Part shown: positions 9,553 to 23,029 of the stretch, in pieces
Layout: every line of letters begins with the position of its first letter
Numbering within the stretch: the first letter of the stretch is position 1
Assembly: GCF_021398715.1 (NCBI RefSeq)
Contig: NZ_CP090347.1
Span: forward strand, 2,542,001-2,606,000
DNA: 64,000 nt
From: Microbacterium binotii
GTDB lineage: Bacteria; Actinomycetota; Actinomycetes; Actinomycetales; Microbacteriaceae
Direction of reading: 5' to 3'
The notes under the pieces: model-generated
Databases searched by the model: none
Told to the model about the DNA's origin: nothing
Seen by the model: only the letters and a program-made list of their open reading frames with translations
Program-made: the position numbers and the translations under genes

Positions 9553-9618
9553 CTACGCGAAGCGCGCGGGCACCGCGAGGACGGCGGGGATTACCGCAAT
9601 GGCGAATGCCTGAGTCAT
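9553..9618 (-). CDS. Possible 21-residue hydrophobic leader peptide upstream of the ABC exporter
   Basis: A short frame starts at ATG 9618 after an excellent GAGGAGGA ribosome-binding sequence six bases away and ends at TAG 9553. The product begins MTQAFAIAVIPAVLAVP and is almost wholly hydrophobic. Its stop lies about 110 bp before the exporter start on the same strand. It could be a small membrane peptide or a leader controlling the exporter; it could also be chance. The rest of 9445-9734 shows nothing else recognisable. Confidence 0.35.
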   Translation of the reverse strand: MTQAFAIAVIPAVLAVPARFA

Positions 9619-9734
9619 ATCGTCCTCCTCGAGTGCACGGATGCCGCGGCGAGTGCGCGCGACAGCCCTCCAGCCTATGCTGTGTGTTCCCTGAGCGCAA
9701 CGATCAGTTCAGCGTGGACATTCCCACGCGCGGA

Positions 9735-10226
9735 TCAGGCGGCCTCTCGGGCGAGCAGACTGCGTTTGACGTCGACGCCCCACGCGAAGCCGCCCAGCCC
9801 GCCGCCGGTGCGGAGCACGCGGTGGCACGGCACGAACAGGGCCGGCGCGTTACGCGCGCAGACGGATGCGGCGGCGCGCACCGCGCGGGGACTGCCCAGC
9901 GCCGCGGCGAACTCCGCATACGTGAGAGGCTGCCCCGGCTCGATACGTCGCAGCATCCGCCAGCCGGCGAGCTGCCCCGCGGTGCCCGTCTGGTGCACCT
10001 CGACCTCGTCGATGGCCCGCACGTCTCCGCCGTAGTACGCGGCCACCGCATCCAGGGCGTCGACCGCGCCCTCGACGATCCCGACGGGTCGGTCCGCCGC
10101 GCGCACGCGGGCGACGATCACCTCGTGGTCGGCGCTCCAGCCGGAGGCGAGGACACGCTGCCGATCGTCGACGAGAGCGGTGAACGCTCCGTCGGGGGTG
10201 GCGATGGTGGCGATGTGCGCGGTCAT
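9735..10226 (-). CDS. ogt: Methylated-DNA--[protein]-cysteine S-methyltransferase
   Basis: A 163-residue suicide repair protein that removes methyl groups from O6-methylguanine in DNA onto its own cysteine. The active-site motif PCHRV is present near residue 137 ([12 protein letters not shown]), preceded by the helix-turn-helix region ([20 protein letters not shown]) and the asparagine hinge (CARNAP). Length suits an Ogt-type enzyme. The start ATG 10226 overlaps the stop of the upstream ada-alkA-type gene by four bases, so both are made from one mRNA as an alkylation-repair operon. Confidence 0.93.
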   Translation of the reverse strand: MTAHIATIATPDGAFTALVDDRQRVLASGWSADHEVIVARVRAADRPVGIVEGAVDALDAVAAYYGGDVRAIDEVEVHQTGTAGQLAGWRMLRRIEPGQPLTYAEFAAALGSPRAVRAAASVCARNAPALFVPCHRVLRTGGGLGGFAWGVDVKRSLLAREAA

Positions 10227-11728
10227 GCGATGCGGCTCTCGTTCGGGAGGTGGGCGGGACGGGGAATCTGCGCGGGCACGGCTGCGACGGCGGCCCAGAG
10301 GTGCGCGGTCAGGTAGCTGCGCCAGGGTGCGGCACGGACGGACCAGGCGGTCAGGGCGCGAGGATCCGCGGGGAGCCCGAGCCGGGCGGCGCCCGTGCGC
10401 ACGGCGACGTCGCCGGGGAGGAACACGTCGGGATCGCCCGTGACCCGCATCCGCACGTAGTCGGCGGTCCACGGTCCGATCCCGGGCATCGCGAGCAAGG
10501 CCGTGCGCTGATCGTGGGCGTCACCGCCGGAGTCGAGAACGAGCGAGCCGTCGGCGAGGGCGCCGGCAGCGCCCACGATGGCCCGGATGCGGGCCGCGGG
10601 TCCGCGCAGCACCTCCGCGCCGCGCTCGGCGATCACCGCCATGGTCGGGAAGAGCAGGTCGGTGCCTTCGTGGGCGGGCACCCGCTCCCCCAGGTGCTGC
10701 GCGAGAGCGGCGAGGGCCGTGCGCGCCGCGGCGACGGTGATCTGCTGGCCGACCATCGCGCGGATGAGCATCTCGTGCGGGTCGGCGGCACCGGGGACGC
10801 GGATGCCGGGAAGCGCGGTCACACGCGCAGCGAGCTCGGGATGTGCTGCGAGCGCCTGATCGACGGCGAGCGGATCCGCATCCAGGTCGAACAGCCGACG
10901 CACCCTCGTGACCAGTTGCGGCAGGTCGGCGAGCTGTGAAAGGCGGGCGCGGAGGCGTAGCGCGTCTCCGTCGCGGCGCACCTCGAACCACGCGTTTCCG
11001 CCGGCCAGGCGCAGGGTCCGCGCGAAGGTCGTCGCCGTGACGGTTTCCACTCCCGGGAGCGCACGGGCCGTCATCCAGCCGAAGATACCGTCGTCGTCGA
11101 TCGGACGCCGGTGCGCGAGGAGCAGATCGATCTCACCGGGGGTCGCGCGGTTCTCGGACCTCCGGCGCGCGCGCAGCGCGAGCGGTGTCATCCCGAACAC
11201 CTCGCGGACGGTGTCGTTGAACTGCCGCACGCTCGCGAAGCCGGCGGAGAAGGCGACGTCTGCGGCGGCCAGGTCCGTGCCGACGAGGAGCATCCGCGCC
11301 GTGTGGGCACGATGGGCCCGAGCGAGCGCGAGCGGTGGTGCGCCGAGCTCGGCGGTGAGGATGCGGCCGAGCTGCCGCGACGAGTAGCCGAGGCGGCGGG
11401 CGAGCCCCGGCACGCCCTCGCGCTCGATGACGCCGTCGGCGATGAGGCGCATGGCGCGCCCGGCGACGTCGCCGCGGAGGTCCCATTCGGGCGATCCGGG
11501 CGCGGCCTCGGGCAGGCAGCGCTTGCAGGCGCGGTAGCCCGCCTCGTGGGCGGCTGCGCTCGTCGGGTAGAACGTGACGTTCTCGGCGCGCGGGGTGCGC
11601 GCCGGGCAACTGGGACGGCAGTAGATGCCGGTCGTGTGCACCGCGGTGACGAACTGGCCGTCGAAGCGCGCGTCCCGCGCGTCGATCGCGCGGTAGCGCT
11701 CGTCGAAGGTCATCGCGGAGGTGGGCAC
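10223..11728 (-). CDS. Ada-type regulator fused to AlkA DNA-3-methyladenine glycosylase
   Basis: A 501-residue fusion. Residues about 10-80 are the Ada methylphosphotriester zinc domain with four cysteines ([11 protein letters not shown] and ACKRCLPE). About 95-185 is an AraC-type DNA-binding domain. About 200-495 is an AlkA-like glycosylase with the helix-hairpin-helix [11 protein letters not shown] and a catalytic aspartate in FLPGDVAVR. The protein thus senses methylation damage, should activate its own operon, and excises alkylated bases. The O6-alkyl acceptor domain of E. coli Ada is absent and is supplied by the overlapping ogt gene. GTG 11728 is favoured because CAGGCT lies six bases upstream; ATG 11713 is the alternative. 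Confidence 0.92.
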   Translation of the reverse strand: MPTSAMTFDERYRAIDARDARFDGQFVTAVHTTGIYCRPSCPARTPRAENVTFYPTSAAAHEAGYRACKRCLPEAAPGSPEWDLRGDVAGRAMRLIADGVIEREGVPGLARRLGYSSRQLGRILTAELGAPPLALARAHRAHTARMLLVGTDLAAADVAFSAGFASVRQFNDTVREVFGMTPLALRARRRSENRATPGEIDLLLAHRRPIDDDGIFGWMTARALPGVETVTATTFARTLRLAGGNAWFEVRRDGDALRLRARLSQLADLPQLVTRVRRLFDLDADPLAVDQALAAHPELAARVTALPGIRVPGAADPHEMLIRAMVGQQITVAAARTALAALAQHLGERVPAHEGTDLLFPTMAVIAERGAEVLRGPAARIRAIVGAAGALADGSLVLDSGGDAHDQRTALLAMPGIGPWTADYVRMRVTGDPDVFLPGDVAVRTGAARLGLPADPRALTAWSVRAAPWRSYLTAHLWAAVAAVPAQIPRPAHLPNESRIA

Positions 11729-11949
11729 GTCCCCAGCCTGTCATGCCTCCCCGACACCGGCTCGCGGTTTTCGGACACGGCAGCGTGGCCCGTGCCGCCG
11801 CGCCCGAGGCGGCGCACCCCGTGCCGCGCGGGGTGGCATCTCTTCCCGCCCGAGGGCAACAGGGCCGGCCACCGGCGGCACACGCACACCCGCGAGGGCG
11901 GGGGCGCAAGCGGGGGCCCAGGGTGGACGTGACGGAGTAGCGTCGCAGC

Positions 11950-13374
11950 ATGAGCGAGCAGACCTACGACCTCATCGTCATCGGCGCCGGCCCCGTCGGC
12001 GAGAACGTCGCCGACCGCGCCGTGCAGGGCGGGCTCACCGCCGTCATCGTCGAAAGCGAACTCGTCGGCGGTGAATGCTCGTACTGGGCGTGCATGCCCT
12101 CGAAGGGACTGCTGCGGGCGGGGGCGGTGCTGCGCGAGGCTCGCGACGTCGACGGCGCGAAGCAGGCCGTGTCTGGATCCCTCGACGTCGCCGGCGTCCT
12201 CCGCCGTCGCGACACCCTCACGCACGACTGGAACGACTCCTCGCAGGTCGAGTGGCTCACGGGCGCGGGCATCGACCTCGTGCGCGGCCACGCTCGCCTC
12301 GTCGGCGTCAAGCAGGTCGAGGTGGCGGATGCGGAAGGCGCCGTGACCCGCCTGACCGCCCGCCACGCCGTCGCCGTCTGCACGGGCACGGCGGCACTCC
12401 TGCCCGACACCCCGGGGCTCGCCGACATCGCTCCGTGGACGAGTCGGGAGGCGACCAGCGCACAGGAGATCCCCGCATCCCTCGCCATCATCGGCGGCGG
12501 CGTGGTCGCGGCGGAGATGGCCACGGCGTACGCAGACCTCGGCGCCGAGGTCACGCTCGTCGTGCGGGGTGCGCTGCTGGCCGCCAACGAACCGTTCGCC
12601 GGTGATCTCGTCGGCCGCGCCCTCGAGGAGCGGGGCGTGCGCATCCTCCGCCACACGAACGTGGTCTCAGCGCAGCGAGTCGGCGACGAGAAGGAGCTGG
12701 AGCTGTCGGACGGCACCCGCATCCGCGCCACCGAAGTGCTCGTGGCGACCGGACGCGTGCCGCGCACCGAGGATCTCGGACTGGATGCGGTGGGCCTGAC
12801 GCCGGGCGAGTGGCTCTCCGTCGACGACACGATGCTCGTGACCGGGACCGACTGGCTGTACGGGGTCGGCGACGTCAACCACCGCGCCCTGCTCACCCAC
12901 CAGGGCAAGTACCAGGCGCGCGCCGCGGGCGACGTCATCGCCGCCCGCGCGACCGGCGCCGCCGTCGACGACGCCCCCTGGGGCGCGCACGTCGCAACGG
13001 CCGACCACGAGGCCGTCCCCCAGGTGACCTTCACCGACCCGGAGGTGGCGTCCATCGGGTTCACCGAGGCGTCCGCGAAAGCCGCGGGCCGCCGCATCCG
13101 CGTGCTGGACTACGACCTCTCGTGGATCGCCGGCGCCGCTACCCGCGCCGACGACTACCGCGGGCAGGCGCGCGCCATCGCCGACGAGGATGCGGGCACG
13201 ATCATCGGCGCCACGTTCGTCGGCGAGGATGTGGCCGAGCTCCTCCACTCGGCGACGATCGCCGTCGTCGGTCAGGTGCCGATCAGACGCCTCTGGCACG
13301 CCGTGCCGTCGTATCCCACGCTCAGCGAGGTGTGGCTGCGGCTGCTCGAGGCCTACGGCCGTCCCAGCGCCTGA
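11950..13374 (+). CDS. Pyridine nucleotide-disulfide oxidoreductase (dihydrolipoamide dehydrogenase-like)
   Basis: A 474-residue FAD and NAD(P)H enzyme of the glutathione-reductase fold. FAD-binding GAGPVGENVA is at about 12-21, the redox-active CX4C pair is in GGECSYWACMPSK near 37-50, the NAD(P) site is GGGVVAAEMA near 180, and the dimerisation domain is C-terminal. In the usual HAHPTLSE ending the catalytic histidine position is occupied by tyrosine (VPSYPTLSE), so this is not a standard lipoamide dehydrogenase; a quinone or low-molecular-weight disulfide reductase is more likely. ATG 11950 has TAGCGT six bases upstream, suggesting a leaderless mRNA. It ends in a perfect hairpin shared with convergent purH. 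Confidence 0.85.
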   Translation: MSEQTYDLIVIGAGPVGENVADRAVQGGLTAVIVESELVGGECSYWACMPSKGLLRAGAVLREARDVDGAKQAVSGSLDVAGVLRRRDTLTHDWNDSSQVEWLTGAGIDLVRGHARLVGVKQVEVADAEGAVTRLTARHAVAVCTGTAALLPDTPGLADIAPWTSREATSAQEIPASLAIIGGGVVAAEMATAYADLGAEVTLVVRGALLAANEPFAGDLVGRALEERGVRILRHTNVVSAQRVGDEKELELSDGTRIRATEVLVATGRVPRTEDLGLDAVGLTPGEWLSVDDTMLVTGTDWLYGVGDVNHRALLTHQGKYQARAAGDVIAARATGAAVDDAPWGAHVATADHEAVPQVTFTDPEVASIGFTEASAKAAGRRIRVLDYDLSWIAGAATRADDYRGQARAIADEDAGTIIGATFVGEDVAELLHSATIAVVGQVPIRRLWHAVPSYPTLSEVWLRLLEAYGRPSA

Positions 13375-13395
13375 ACGTCCTCCCGCAGGAGGACA

Positions 13396-13440
13396 ACCGC
13401 CCCGCAGGACGATCCGGAAGGGATCGTCCTGCGGGGCGGT
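13396..13440. terminator. Bidirectional hairpin terminator
   Basis: A perfect 20-bp stem (13396-13415 with 13421-13440) around the loop GGAAG, placed between the convergent oxidoreductase and purH genes. Confidence 0.85.
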
Positions 13441-13464
13441 GATGTCCTGCGAAAGCGCCGGGAC

Positions 13465-15072
13465 TCAGTGGTAGAAGTGGCGCTCTCCCGTGAAGAACAT
13501 CGTCACGCCGCGCTCGCGGGCGAGGGCGATCGTCTCGTCGTCGCGCACGGATCCGCCCGGCTGCACGATGGCGGAGACTCCCGCATCCAGCAGGACCTGC
13601 GGTCCGTCCGAGAACGGGAAGAAGGCATCGGATGCGGCGACGGAGCCGACCGCCCGGTCGCCCGCCCGCTCGACGGCCAGACGGCACGAGTCGACGCGGT
13701 TGACCTGCCCCATCCCGATGCCGACGGTGGCGGAGTTCTTCGCCAGCACGATCGCGTTGGACTTGACGGCGCGGCACGCCTTCCAGGCGAAGATGAGGTT
13801 CGTCATCTCCTCGCCGGCCGGGCGCTCGCCCGCGACGAGCTCCCAGTCGGTCGCGACGGACTCGATGTCGTCCGGGAAGCGGTCGGCGTCCTGGAGCAGC
13901 AGGCCGCCCGAGACGAGGCGCACGTCCATGCGCTCCTGCTGCCAGTCGGCCGGCAGCTGCAGCACGCGCAGGTTCTTCTTCAGACGGAACAGCTCCAGCG
14001 CCTCCGGCTCGAAGGCCGGGGCGACGATCACCTCTGTGAAGATGTCGCGCAGGTTCTCCGCCATCTTCAGCGTGACCGTGCGGTTGGCCGCGATCACACC
14101 GCCGAAGGCCGAGACGGGATCGCACTCGTGCGCCCGCAGGTGCGCACTCGCGATCTCGTCGAGCGCGTTGGGCGCCGACACGGCGATGCCGCAGGGATTG
14201 GCGTGCTTGATGATCGCCACCGCGGGCTTGACCATGTCGAAAGCGGCGCGCAGTGCCGCATCCGCGTCGACGTAGTTGTTGTACGACATCTCCTTGCCCT
14301 GCAGCTGCAGTGCCTGCGCGATGCCGTGCCCGCCGGTGCGGGTGTAGATCGCCGCGCGCTGGTGGGAGTTCTCGCCGTAGCGCAGCGTCGCGAGCCGCTC
14401 GGCCTTGATCGTCAGGTGCGCGGGCAGCTGCTCGCCCTCGGCGAGGGTCTCGTCGGCGAACCAGGTCGCGACGGCGCGATCGTAGTTCGCGGTGTGGGCG
14501 AAGGCACGCGCCGCGAGCTCCTTGCGCTGAGCGAGCGAGGTGCCGCCGGCGGCGATCGCGTCGATGATCGCGGGGTACGACTCGGGCGAGACGACGATCG
14601 CGACGTTCGCGTAGTTCTTCGCCGAGGCGCGCACCATCGCGGGCCCGCCGATGTCGATCTGCTCGACCACGGCGTCGCCGGATGCGCCGGATGCGACCGT
14701 CTCGACGAACGGGTAGAGGTTCACGACCACGAGCTCGAAGGGCGAGATGCCGAGATCGGTCAACTGCTCCTCATGGTGCGCGAGGCGGAGGTCCGCGAGC
14801 AGACCCGCGTGGACGCCCGGATGCAGGGTCTTCACCCGCCCGTCGAGCGACTCGGGGAATCCGGTCACGCTCGAGACGTCGACGACGTCGTGCCCGGCGT
14901 CGCGGATGGTCTGCGCCGTGGAGCCGGTCGAGACGATCTCGACGCCGGCGGCGACCAGCGCTTCGGCCAGACGCAGCAGGTCGGTCTTGTCGCTGACCGA
15001 GACGAGCGCGCGGCGGACGGGAACGACATCGCGGTCGCGGTAGAGGGACGGATCGTGGCTGGGCCCGGCCAT
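13465..15072 (-). CDS. purH: Bifunctional AICAR formyltransferase / IMP cyclohydrolase
   Basis: A 535-residue enzyme for the last two steps of de novo IMP synthesis: formylation of AICAR with 10-formyltetrahydrofolate and ring closure. The N-terminal cyclohydrolase domain (about 18-215) carries [19 protein letters not shown] and [15 protein letters not shown]. The C-terminal transformylase domain carries LRYGENSHQ, the catalytic KHANPCG and [10 protein letters not shown] near the end. Length is normal. ATG 15072 follows an AGGAG ribosome-binding sequence. It lies 32 bp after purN on the same strand and is the last gene of the perM-purN-purH unit. Confidence 0.97.
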   Translation of the reverse strand: MAGPSHDPSLYRDRDVVPVRRALVSVSDKTDLLRLAEALVAAGVEIVSTGSTAQTIRDAGHDVVDVSSVTGFPESLDGRVKTLHPGVHAGLLADLRLAHHEEQLTDLGISPFELVVVNLYPFVETVASGASGDAVVEQIDIGGPAMVRASAKNYANVAIVVSPESYPAIIDAIAAGGTSLAQRKELAARAFAHTANYDRAVATWFADETLAEGEQLPAHLTIKAERLATLRYGENSHQRAAIYTRTGGHGIAQALQLQGKEMSYNNYVDADAALRAAFDMVKPAVAIIKHANPCGIAVSAPNALDEIASAHLRAHECDPVSAFGGVIAANRTVTLKMAENLRDIFTEVIVAPAFEPEALELFRLKKNLRVLQLPADWQQERMDVRLVSGGLLLQDADRFPDDIESVATDWELVAGERPAGEEMTNLIFAWKACRAVKSNAIVLAKNSATVGIGMGQVNRVDSCRLAVERAGDRAVGSVAASDAFFPFSDGPQVLLDAGVSAIVQPGGSVRDDETIALARERGVTMFFTGERHFYH

Positions 15073-15104
15073 GGGACTCCTCGGGGTGGGGCGGTTGCGG
15101 TGGG

Positions 15105-15695
15105 TCAGACGGCGGATGCGGCGAGGTCGAGCTCGCCGGTGGCGATGCGGCGAACGACGTCGATGAGCAGACGTCGTTCGACGGGCTTGATGCGTTCGTG
15201 GAGCGCGGACTCGTCGTCGCCCGGGTGCACCGCGATGCGCTCTTGGGCGAGGATCGGACCGGTGTCGACGCCGTCGTCGACGACGATGACGCTCGCTCCG
15301 GTCTCGGCGGCGCCCGCAGCGATCGCGTCGCGCACGGCGTGGGCGCCGGGGAACTCCGGCAGGTAGGCGGGGTGTGTGTTGATCAGGCGCGGACTCCACG
15401 CGGCGACGACCGACGGCGGCAGCAGGCGCATGAGCCCCGAGAGCACGACGAGGTCGGGCTGCCAGACGCGCAGCTGCCGATCGAGCTCCTCCCCCCAGGC
15501 CTCGCGCTGGTCGGCGCCCTGCCAGGGGATGACGAAGCTCGGGATGCCGAACTCCTCGGCGTGCGCGAGACCGGAGGCTTCGCGGTCGGCGCCCACCACG
15601 ATCACGCGGGCCGGGAAATCGGCTTCCGCCGCGGCCTCCAGCAGGGCTCGGAGATTCGAGCCGGTGCCGGAGATGAGAACGGCGACCGTGAGCAC
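15105..15695 (-). CDS. purN: Phosphoribosylglycinamide formyltransferase
   Basis: GAR transformylase of about 196 residues, third step of purine synthesis, using 10-formyltetrahydrofolate. The phosphate-binding [12 protein letters not shown] is at the N-terminus; the catalytic asparagine and histidine are in [13 protein letters not shown]; the catalytic aspartate is in [13 protein letters not shown] 15695 gives the family-typical opening [14 protein letters not shown] and has TAGACT six bases upstream; GTG 15701 is the longer alternative. The gene follows perM by a few bases and precedes purH, the conserved actinobacterial order. Confidence 0.95.
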   Translation of the reverse strand: MLTVAVLISGTGSNLRALLEAAAEADFPARVIVVGADREASGLAHAEEFGIPSFVIPWQGADQREAWGEELDRQLRVWQPDLVVLSGLMRLLPPSVVAAWSPRLINTHPAYLPEFPGAHAVRDAIAAGAAETGASVIVVDDGVDTGPILAQERIAVHPGDDESALHERIKPVERRLLIDVVRRIATGELDLAASAV

Positions 15696-15704
15696 CCGCA
15701 CAGT

Positions 15705-17021
15705 CTAGTCGCGCGCCGCATCCGCCCGCTCGGCGCCGTCATCCGCGCCTGGGCGCGCGCCCGTCAGCCGCGCGAACACACCCGGCTCGGATGCGGTCGC
15801 CGCCGCCTCGTCGACGCGCCGACGTGGCGAGAGCAGCAGGATCGCCGCACCCAGCCCCACCTCGACGCCGATGGCGACGCCCACGGCGACGGCGTCCGGG
15901 CCGACGGCCGACAGCCTCCCGGGTCCCATGCTGCCGCTGGCCAGGACCGCCATCAGGGCTGTGGCGAGCCCGGCCAGGGCGGCGATCGACAGCGTGAGCG
16001 TCACGAGGATGCCGGTGCTCTCCGCATCCGCCGTCGAGCCGCGCGGGCCGAGGCGGGATCGGGTCGCCCAGCCGGCGACGGCTCCGACCGCGATCGGCAG
16101 CAGGGCGAACAGCAGGTACCAGCTGCTGGCCCCCTCCGGCAGCACACCCAGGATGGGAACGCCCGGCAGCACGCCGAGCTGCGTGCCCGCGGGCGAGACG
16201 ACGCTCCCCGCGCCGAGCCCGACGCCGGGGCCCGCGACGAAGGACAACGCCCAGACGAGCAGGGTCGGCAGGTACAGCAACTGGGCGAGCGCGAGGACCG
16301 CGGCGCCGCCCGCATCCAGGTTGCCCGCCTGGGAGAGCGCGACGATGTTCGGAGCGCGCACGATGAGGGCGACACCGAGGACCGCGGCACCCACGGCGAC
16401 CAGCCCCGTCACGGCGATCGCCCCGCCGCGCACGGCGAGCTCGGGCACCTCCGGCCACGCGCCTCGGGCGCGATCGAGCCGGGCCCGGACGGCGTCGACA
16501 GGTCCGTCGTCACCGTCGACCCAGGCCCGGTGGAGAGCGCCCGCGAGCACACCGGCGGCGTAGTACGCGGTGGGATAGCAGATGGCGCGCCAGAGATCGG
16601 TGCCGGCAAGCGGCGCCTGCGAGGTGACGGCGATGCCGGCCGCGAGCGCGGCGAACACGAGCGTTCCCGTGAGCGCGCCGCTCCACGGCGCCCCGGCGCG
16701 ACCGGCGCGGGCTCCCGAGCGCCCGCCGAAGAGCAGGGTGAACGAGGCGAAGGCCAGGGGGGCGAGCGAGAGCGTGAAGCTCGCGAGGGTGGGATCGACG
16801 CCCAGCTCGACGACGTAGACGTCGGGAAGTGTGATCGCGACCGGAACCGAGTGCCCGAACTGCCAGATGGTCGCGGCGCTCTGCCAGATCGCGGAGAGAT
16901 CTCCCGAACCGAACGCGACGAACCAGAAGACCGTCAGCGGGGCGCCTGCGACGGCGAGGCCGACGGCCGCCGCCACGACGGCGTCGAGGGCGGAGAGGAG
17001 AAGGACGAGGACGCGTTGCAT
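15705..17021 (-). CDS. PerM-like integral membrane protein (DUF6350)
   Basis: A 438-residue membrane protein with about nine to ten hydrophobic segments rich in alanine, valine and leucine. Its location immediately upstream of purN-purH matches mycobacterial perM (Rv0955), which supports cell division under stress; the DUF6350 call rests on this synteny and the membrane layout rather than on a short motif. A charged segment about residues 170-200 is likely cytoplasmic, and the C-terminal 45 residues are hydrophilic. ATG 17021 has TAGGGT nine bases upstream, so the 5' leader is very short. Function in this organism is inferred from the family only. Confidence 0.75.
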   Translation of the reverse strand: MQRVLVLLLSALDAVVAAAVGLAVAGAPLTVFWFVAFGSGDLSAIWQSAATIWQFGHSVPVAITLPDVYVVELGVDPTLASFTLSLAPLAFASFTLLFGGRSGARAGRAGAPWSGALTGTLVFAALAAGIAVTSQAPLAGTDLWRAICYPTAYYAAGVLAGALHRAWVDGDDGPVDAVRARLDRARGAWPEVPELAVRGGAIAVTGLVAVGAAVLGVALIVRAPNIVALSQAGNLDAGGAAVLALAQLLYLPTLLVWALSFVAGPGVGLGAGSVVSPAGTQLGVLPGVPILGVLPEGASSWYLLFALLPIAVGAVAGWATRSRLGPRGSTADAESTGILVTLTLSIAALAGLATALMAVLASGSMGPGRLSAVGPDAVAVGVAIGVEVGLGAAILLLSPRRRVDEAAATASEPGVFARLTGARPGADDGAERADAARD

Positions 17022-17132
17022 GGCCCCCTGACCCTACCCAGCGGACCTTTGCGTGACCGTCCCCCACGCCGCCCGCATCTGCCACGGCGCCGCCACATCG
17101 CGCAGCGGGCCGCATCCGACTACTCTCGTCGG

Positions 17133-18581
17133 GTGCACCACCCCCGTACCACCAGCGTCTCGTCCACCTCCCCCGGCCGTCTCGACCGCTTCTTCGGCAT
17201 CACGGCGCGCGGCGCCACCGTCGGCGGCGAGATCCGCGGCGGCGTCGTCACCTTCGTGGCGATGGCCTACATCGTCCTGCTGAACCCGATCATCCTGTCC
17301 GGCGGAACGGATGTGGCAGGCGACACCCTCGGCTTCGCCCAGGTCGCGGCGACCACCGCGCTCACCGCCGGCGCGATGACGATCCTCTTCGGCCTCGTCG
17401 CCCGGTTGCCCTTCGCGTTCGCGGCGGGCCTCGGCATCAACTCGTTCCTCGCCGTCAGCGTGGTGGGCGAGGTCACCTGGCCCGAGGCCATGGGTCTGGT
17501 GCTCATCAACGGCCTCCTGATCGTGCTGCTGGCCGTGACCGGCCTGCGACGGCTCATCTTCGATGCCGTGCCGATGGCGCTGAAGACCGCCATCACGGTC
17601 GGCATCGGTCTGTTCATCGCCTTCATCGGCTTCGTCGACGGCGGACTCGTGCAGAGCACGGGCCTCGCGTCGCCTCCCGTGGGCCTCGGCGTGAACGGCT
17701 CGATCGCCACCGTCCCGACGCTCCTGTTCGTGCTCACGCTCGTCACCATCGCGATCCTTCTCGCCCGCAAGGTCAAGGGCGCGATCCTCATCGGTCTCGC
17801 GGGCGGCACCGTCGTCGCGGTCATCGTCGAGGCGATCTGGCACCTCGGCGCCCGCGCCGACGGCAACGCCGGCGGATGGGGGCTCAGCGTGCCCGAGATC
17901 CCGGCATCTATCTTCAGCCTGCCCGACCTCAGCCTCGTGGGTCAGGTCAGCTTCGGTGCCTTCGACCGCATCGGAGTGCTTGCGGCCGCGATGCTCGTGT
18001 TCACCCTGCTGTTCACGAACTTCTTCGACGCGATGGGAACGATGACGGGCCTCTCGCGCGAGGCGAACCTCGCCGATGAGCGAGGCAACTTCCCGCGCCT
18101 GCGCTCCGCGCTCGTGGTCGAGGGCATCGGCGCCGTCGCGGGCGGACTGACCTCGTCGTCCTCCAACACGGTGTTCATCGAGTCCGGCACCGGCATCGGC
18201 GAGGGCGCCCGCACGGGCCTCGCGAACCTCGTGACCGGTGGGCTCTTCCTGCTGGCCATGTTCGTGACGCCCTTGACCACGATCGTGCCGAGCGAGGTCG
18301 CGTCGGCCGCCCTGGTCGCCGTGGGCGCACTCATGATGAGTCAGATCCGCCACGTCGATCTCACCGACGTCTCGGTGCTGATCCCGGTGTTCCTGACGAT
18401 CACGGTCATGCCGCTGACGTACTCGATCGCCAACGGCATCGGTGCGGGCTTCGTCAGCTGGGTCGTCATCCGCTCGCTGTCGGGCCACGCCCGCCGCATC
18501 AGCCCGCTGCTGTGGATCGTCGCCGCCGGCTTCGTCGTGTTCTTCGTACGCGGACCGATCGAGGCGGCCCTCGGCGGCTGA
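17133..18581 (+). CDS. NCS2-family (AzgA-type) guanine/hypoxanthine permease
   Basis: A 482-residue permease with about 12 to 14 membrane segments, predicted to import purine bases with protons. AzgA-type hallmarks are visible: the opening DRFFGITARGATVGGEIRGG, the FVAMAYIVLLNP segment, GLGINSFLAV, and the substrate-site motif FFDAMGTMTGLSREA followed by SSSSNTVFIESGTG. The many purine genes in the window fit this role. GTG 17133 has TACTCT six bases upstream, consistent with a leaderless mRNA. It diverges from perM and converges on the deazaflavin oxidoreductase gene through the long hairpin at 18599-18666. Confidence 0.9.
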   Translation: MHHPRTTSVSSTSPGRLDRFFGITARGATVGGEIRGGVVTFVAMAYIVLLNPIILSGGTDVAGDTLGFAQVAATTALTAGAMTILFGLVARLPFAFAAGLGINSFLAVSVVGEVTWPEAMGLVLINGLLIVLLAVTGLRRLIFDAVPMALKTAITVGIGLFIAFIGFVDGGLVQSTGLASPPVGLGVNGSIATVPTLLFVLTLVTIAILLARKVKGAILIGLAGGTVVAVIVEAIWHLGARADGNAGGWGLSVPEIPASIFSLPDLSLVGQVSFGAFDRIGVLAAAMLVFTLLFTNFFDAMGTMTGLSREANLADERGNFPRLRSALVVEGIGAVAGGLTSSSSNTVFIESGTGIGEGARTGLANLVTGGLFLLAMFVTPLTTIVPSEVASAALVAVGALMMSQIRHVDLTDVSVLIPVFLTITVMPLTYSIANGIGAGFVSWVVIRSLSGHARRISPLLWIVAAGFVVFFVRGPIEAALGG

Positions 18582-18598
18582 GCCACCACCTTCACGCC

Positions 18599-18666
18599 GA
18601 GCGAGCATCCGTTCGTCGATCGAGCACTCAATGTGGTGCTCACTCGGCGAACGGATGCTCGTTCGC
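18599..18666. repeat. Long intergenic stem-loop (possible bidirectional terminator)
   Basis: Outer arms 18599-18616 and 18649-18666 pair over 18 bases with one mismatch; inner arms GAGCAC (18623-18628) and GTGCTC (18637-18642) pair perfectly; the loop is 8 bases and the region between arms is partly paired. It fills the gap between two convergent genes. The arms contain GCATCCG/CGGATGC, part of the over-represented octamer. Confidence 0.7.
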
Positions 18667-18680
18667 GTGTGTGCGGGCGC

Positions 18681-19121
18681 TCAGGCCTCGCGCGGCTCCA
18701 GCACGAAGATCGCGATCTGACGGTCGGTCTTGGTCTGGTAGACGGCGTAGTCGGGCCACACGGCCACCGCGCGTTCCCACCACAGCTCGCGTTCGTCGCC
18801 CTCGAGCTCGCGCGCGGTGTAGTCGCGCTTGACGGCGCCGTCCTGCAGCTCGACGTGCGGATGCTTGCGGATGTTGTTTCCCCAGGCGGGCTCCTCGGGC
18901 GCTCCGCCCTTGGAGGCCACGACGAGGTAGTCCCCGTCGTGCTCGACGCGCATGAGCGCAGTCTTGCGCAGGCCACCGCTCTTGGCTCCGACAGTGGTCA
19001 GCACGATGATCGGAACACCGCGCAGCTCACCGCCCTCGGCACCGTTGGTGGCTTCGTAGAGCTCGGCTTGCGACCGGGCCCACTCGGACGTGCTCGGCTT
19101 GTACTCCCCTGTCAGCGGCAT
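18681..19121 (-). CDS. Deazaflavin-dependent nitroreductase family protein (DUF385/Ddn-like)
   Basis: A 146-residue split-barrel protein of the actinobacterial family that uses coenzyme F420 or a related flavin. The family motif [16 protein letters not shown] (about 42-57) for cofactor phosphate binding is followed by [20 protein letters not shown] and NPHVE-like HPHVELQDG. Substrate unknown; family members reduce quinones or unsaturated lipids. Start ATG 19121 has TAGCCT six bases upstream, suggesting a leaderless transcript. It lies between the long hairpin and the hairpin at 19149-19194. Confidence 0.85.
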   Translation of the reverse strand: MPLTGEYKPSTSEWARSQAELYEATNGAEGGELRGVPIIVLTTVGAKSGGLRKTALMRVEHDGDYLVVASKGGAPEEPAWGNNIRKHPHVELQDGAVKRDYTARELEGDERELWWERAVAVWPDYAVYQTKTDRQIAIFVLEPREA

Positions 19122-19148
19122 GCGTCCAGGCTACTGCGGCGAGATACG

Positions 19149-19194
19149 ACGAAGGGCGGATGCGGGGCCTCGGCCGCCCGCATCCGCCCTTCGT
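19149..19194. terminator. Hairpin terminator downstream of sucD
   Basis: A perfect 18-bp stem (19149-19166 with 19177-19194) and a 10-base loop lie 8 bp after the sucD stop, reading leftward. The stem contains GGATGCGG/CCGCATCC. It also overlaps the upstream region of the deazaflavin oxidoreductase gene. Confidence 0.8.
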
Positions 19195-19202
19195 GAGGGG
19201 TC

Positions 19203-22929
<3,727 letters not shown>

Positions 22930-23003
22930 GCGGCGCAGTCAACGCGTCCGGCGCCGGATGTCCGCGGGGCTTGACACGGCGACGGAGTCGACGGGAGGAC
23001 GCG

Positions 23004-23025
23004 GGAGCAGGTCTAGGCTTGCTCC
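23004..23025. promoter_or_regulatory. Possible TetR operator overlapping a -10 box
   Basis: GGAGCA (23004-23009) and TGCTCC (23020-23025) form a dyad around TAGGCT (23014-23019), a likely -10 box just before the TetR start at 23030. Position suits autoregulation and control of the divergent FAD/Rieske gene. The arms are short, so this is tentative. Confidence 0.35.
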
Positions 23026-23029
23026 GCAG

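Noticed and set aside
15198..18581. A 1127-codon frame ending in the purine permease
   Set aside because: The first two thirds overlap purN and perM in antisense and are low-complexity. The permease begins at GTG 17133.
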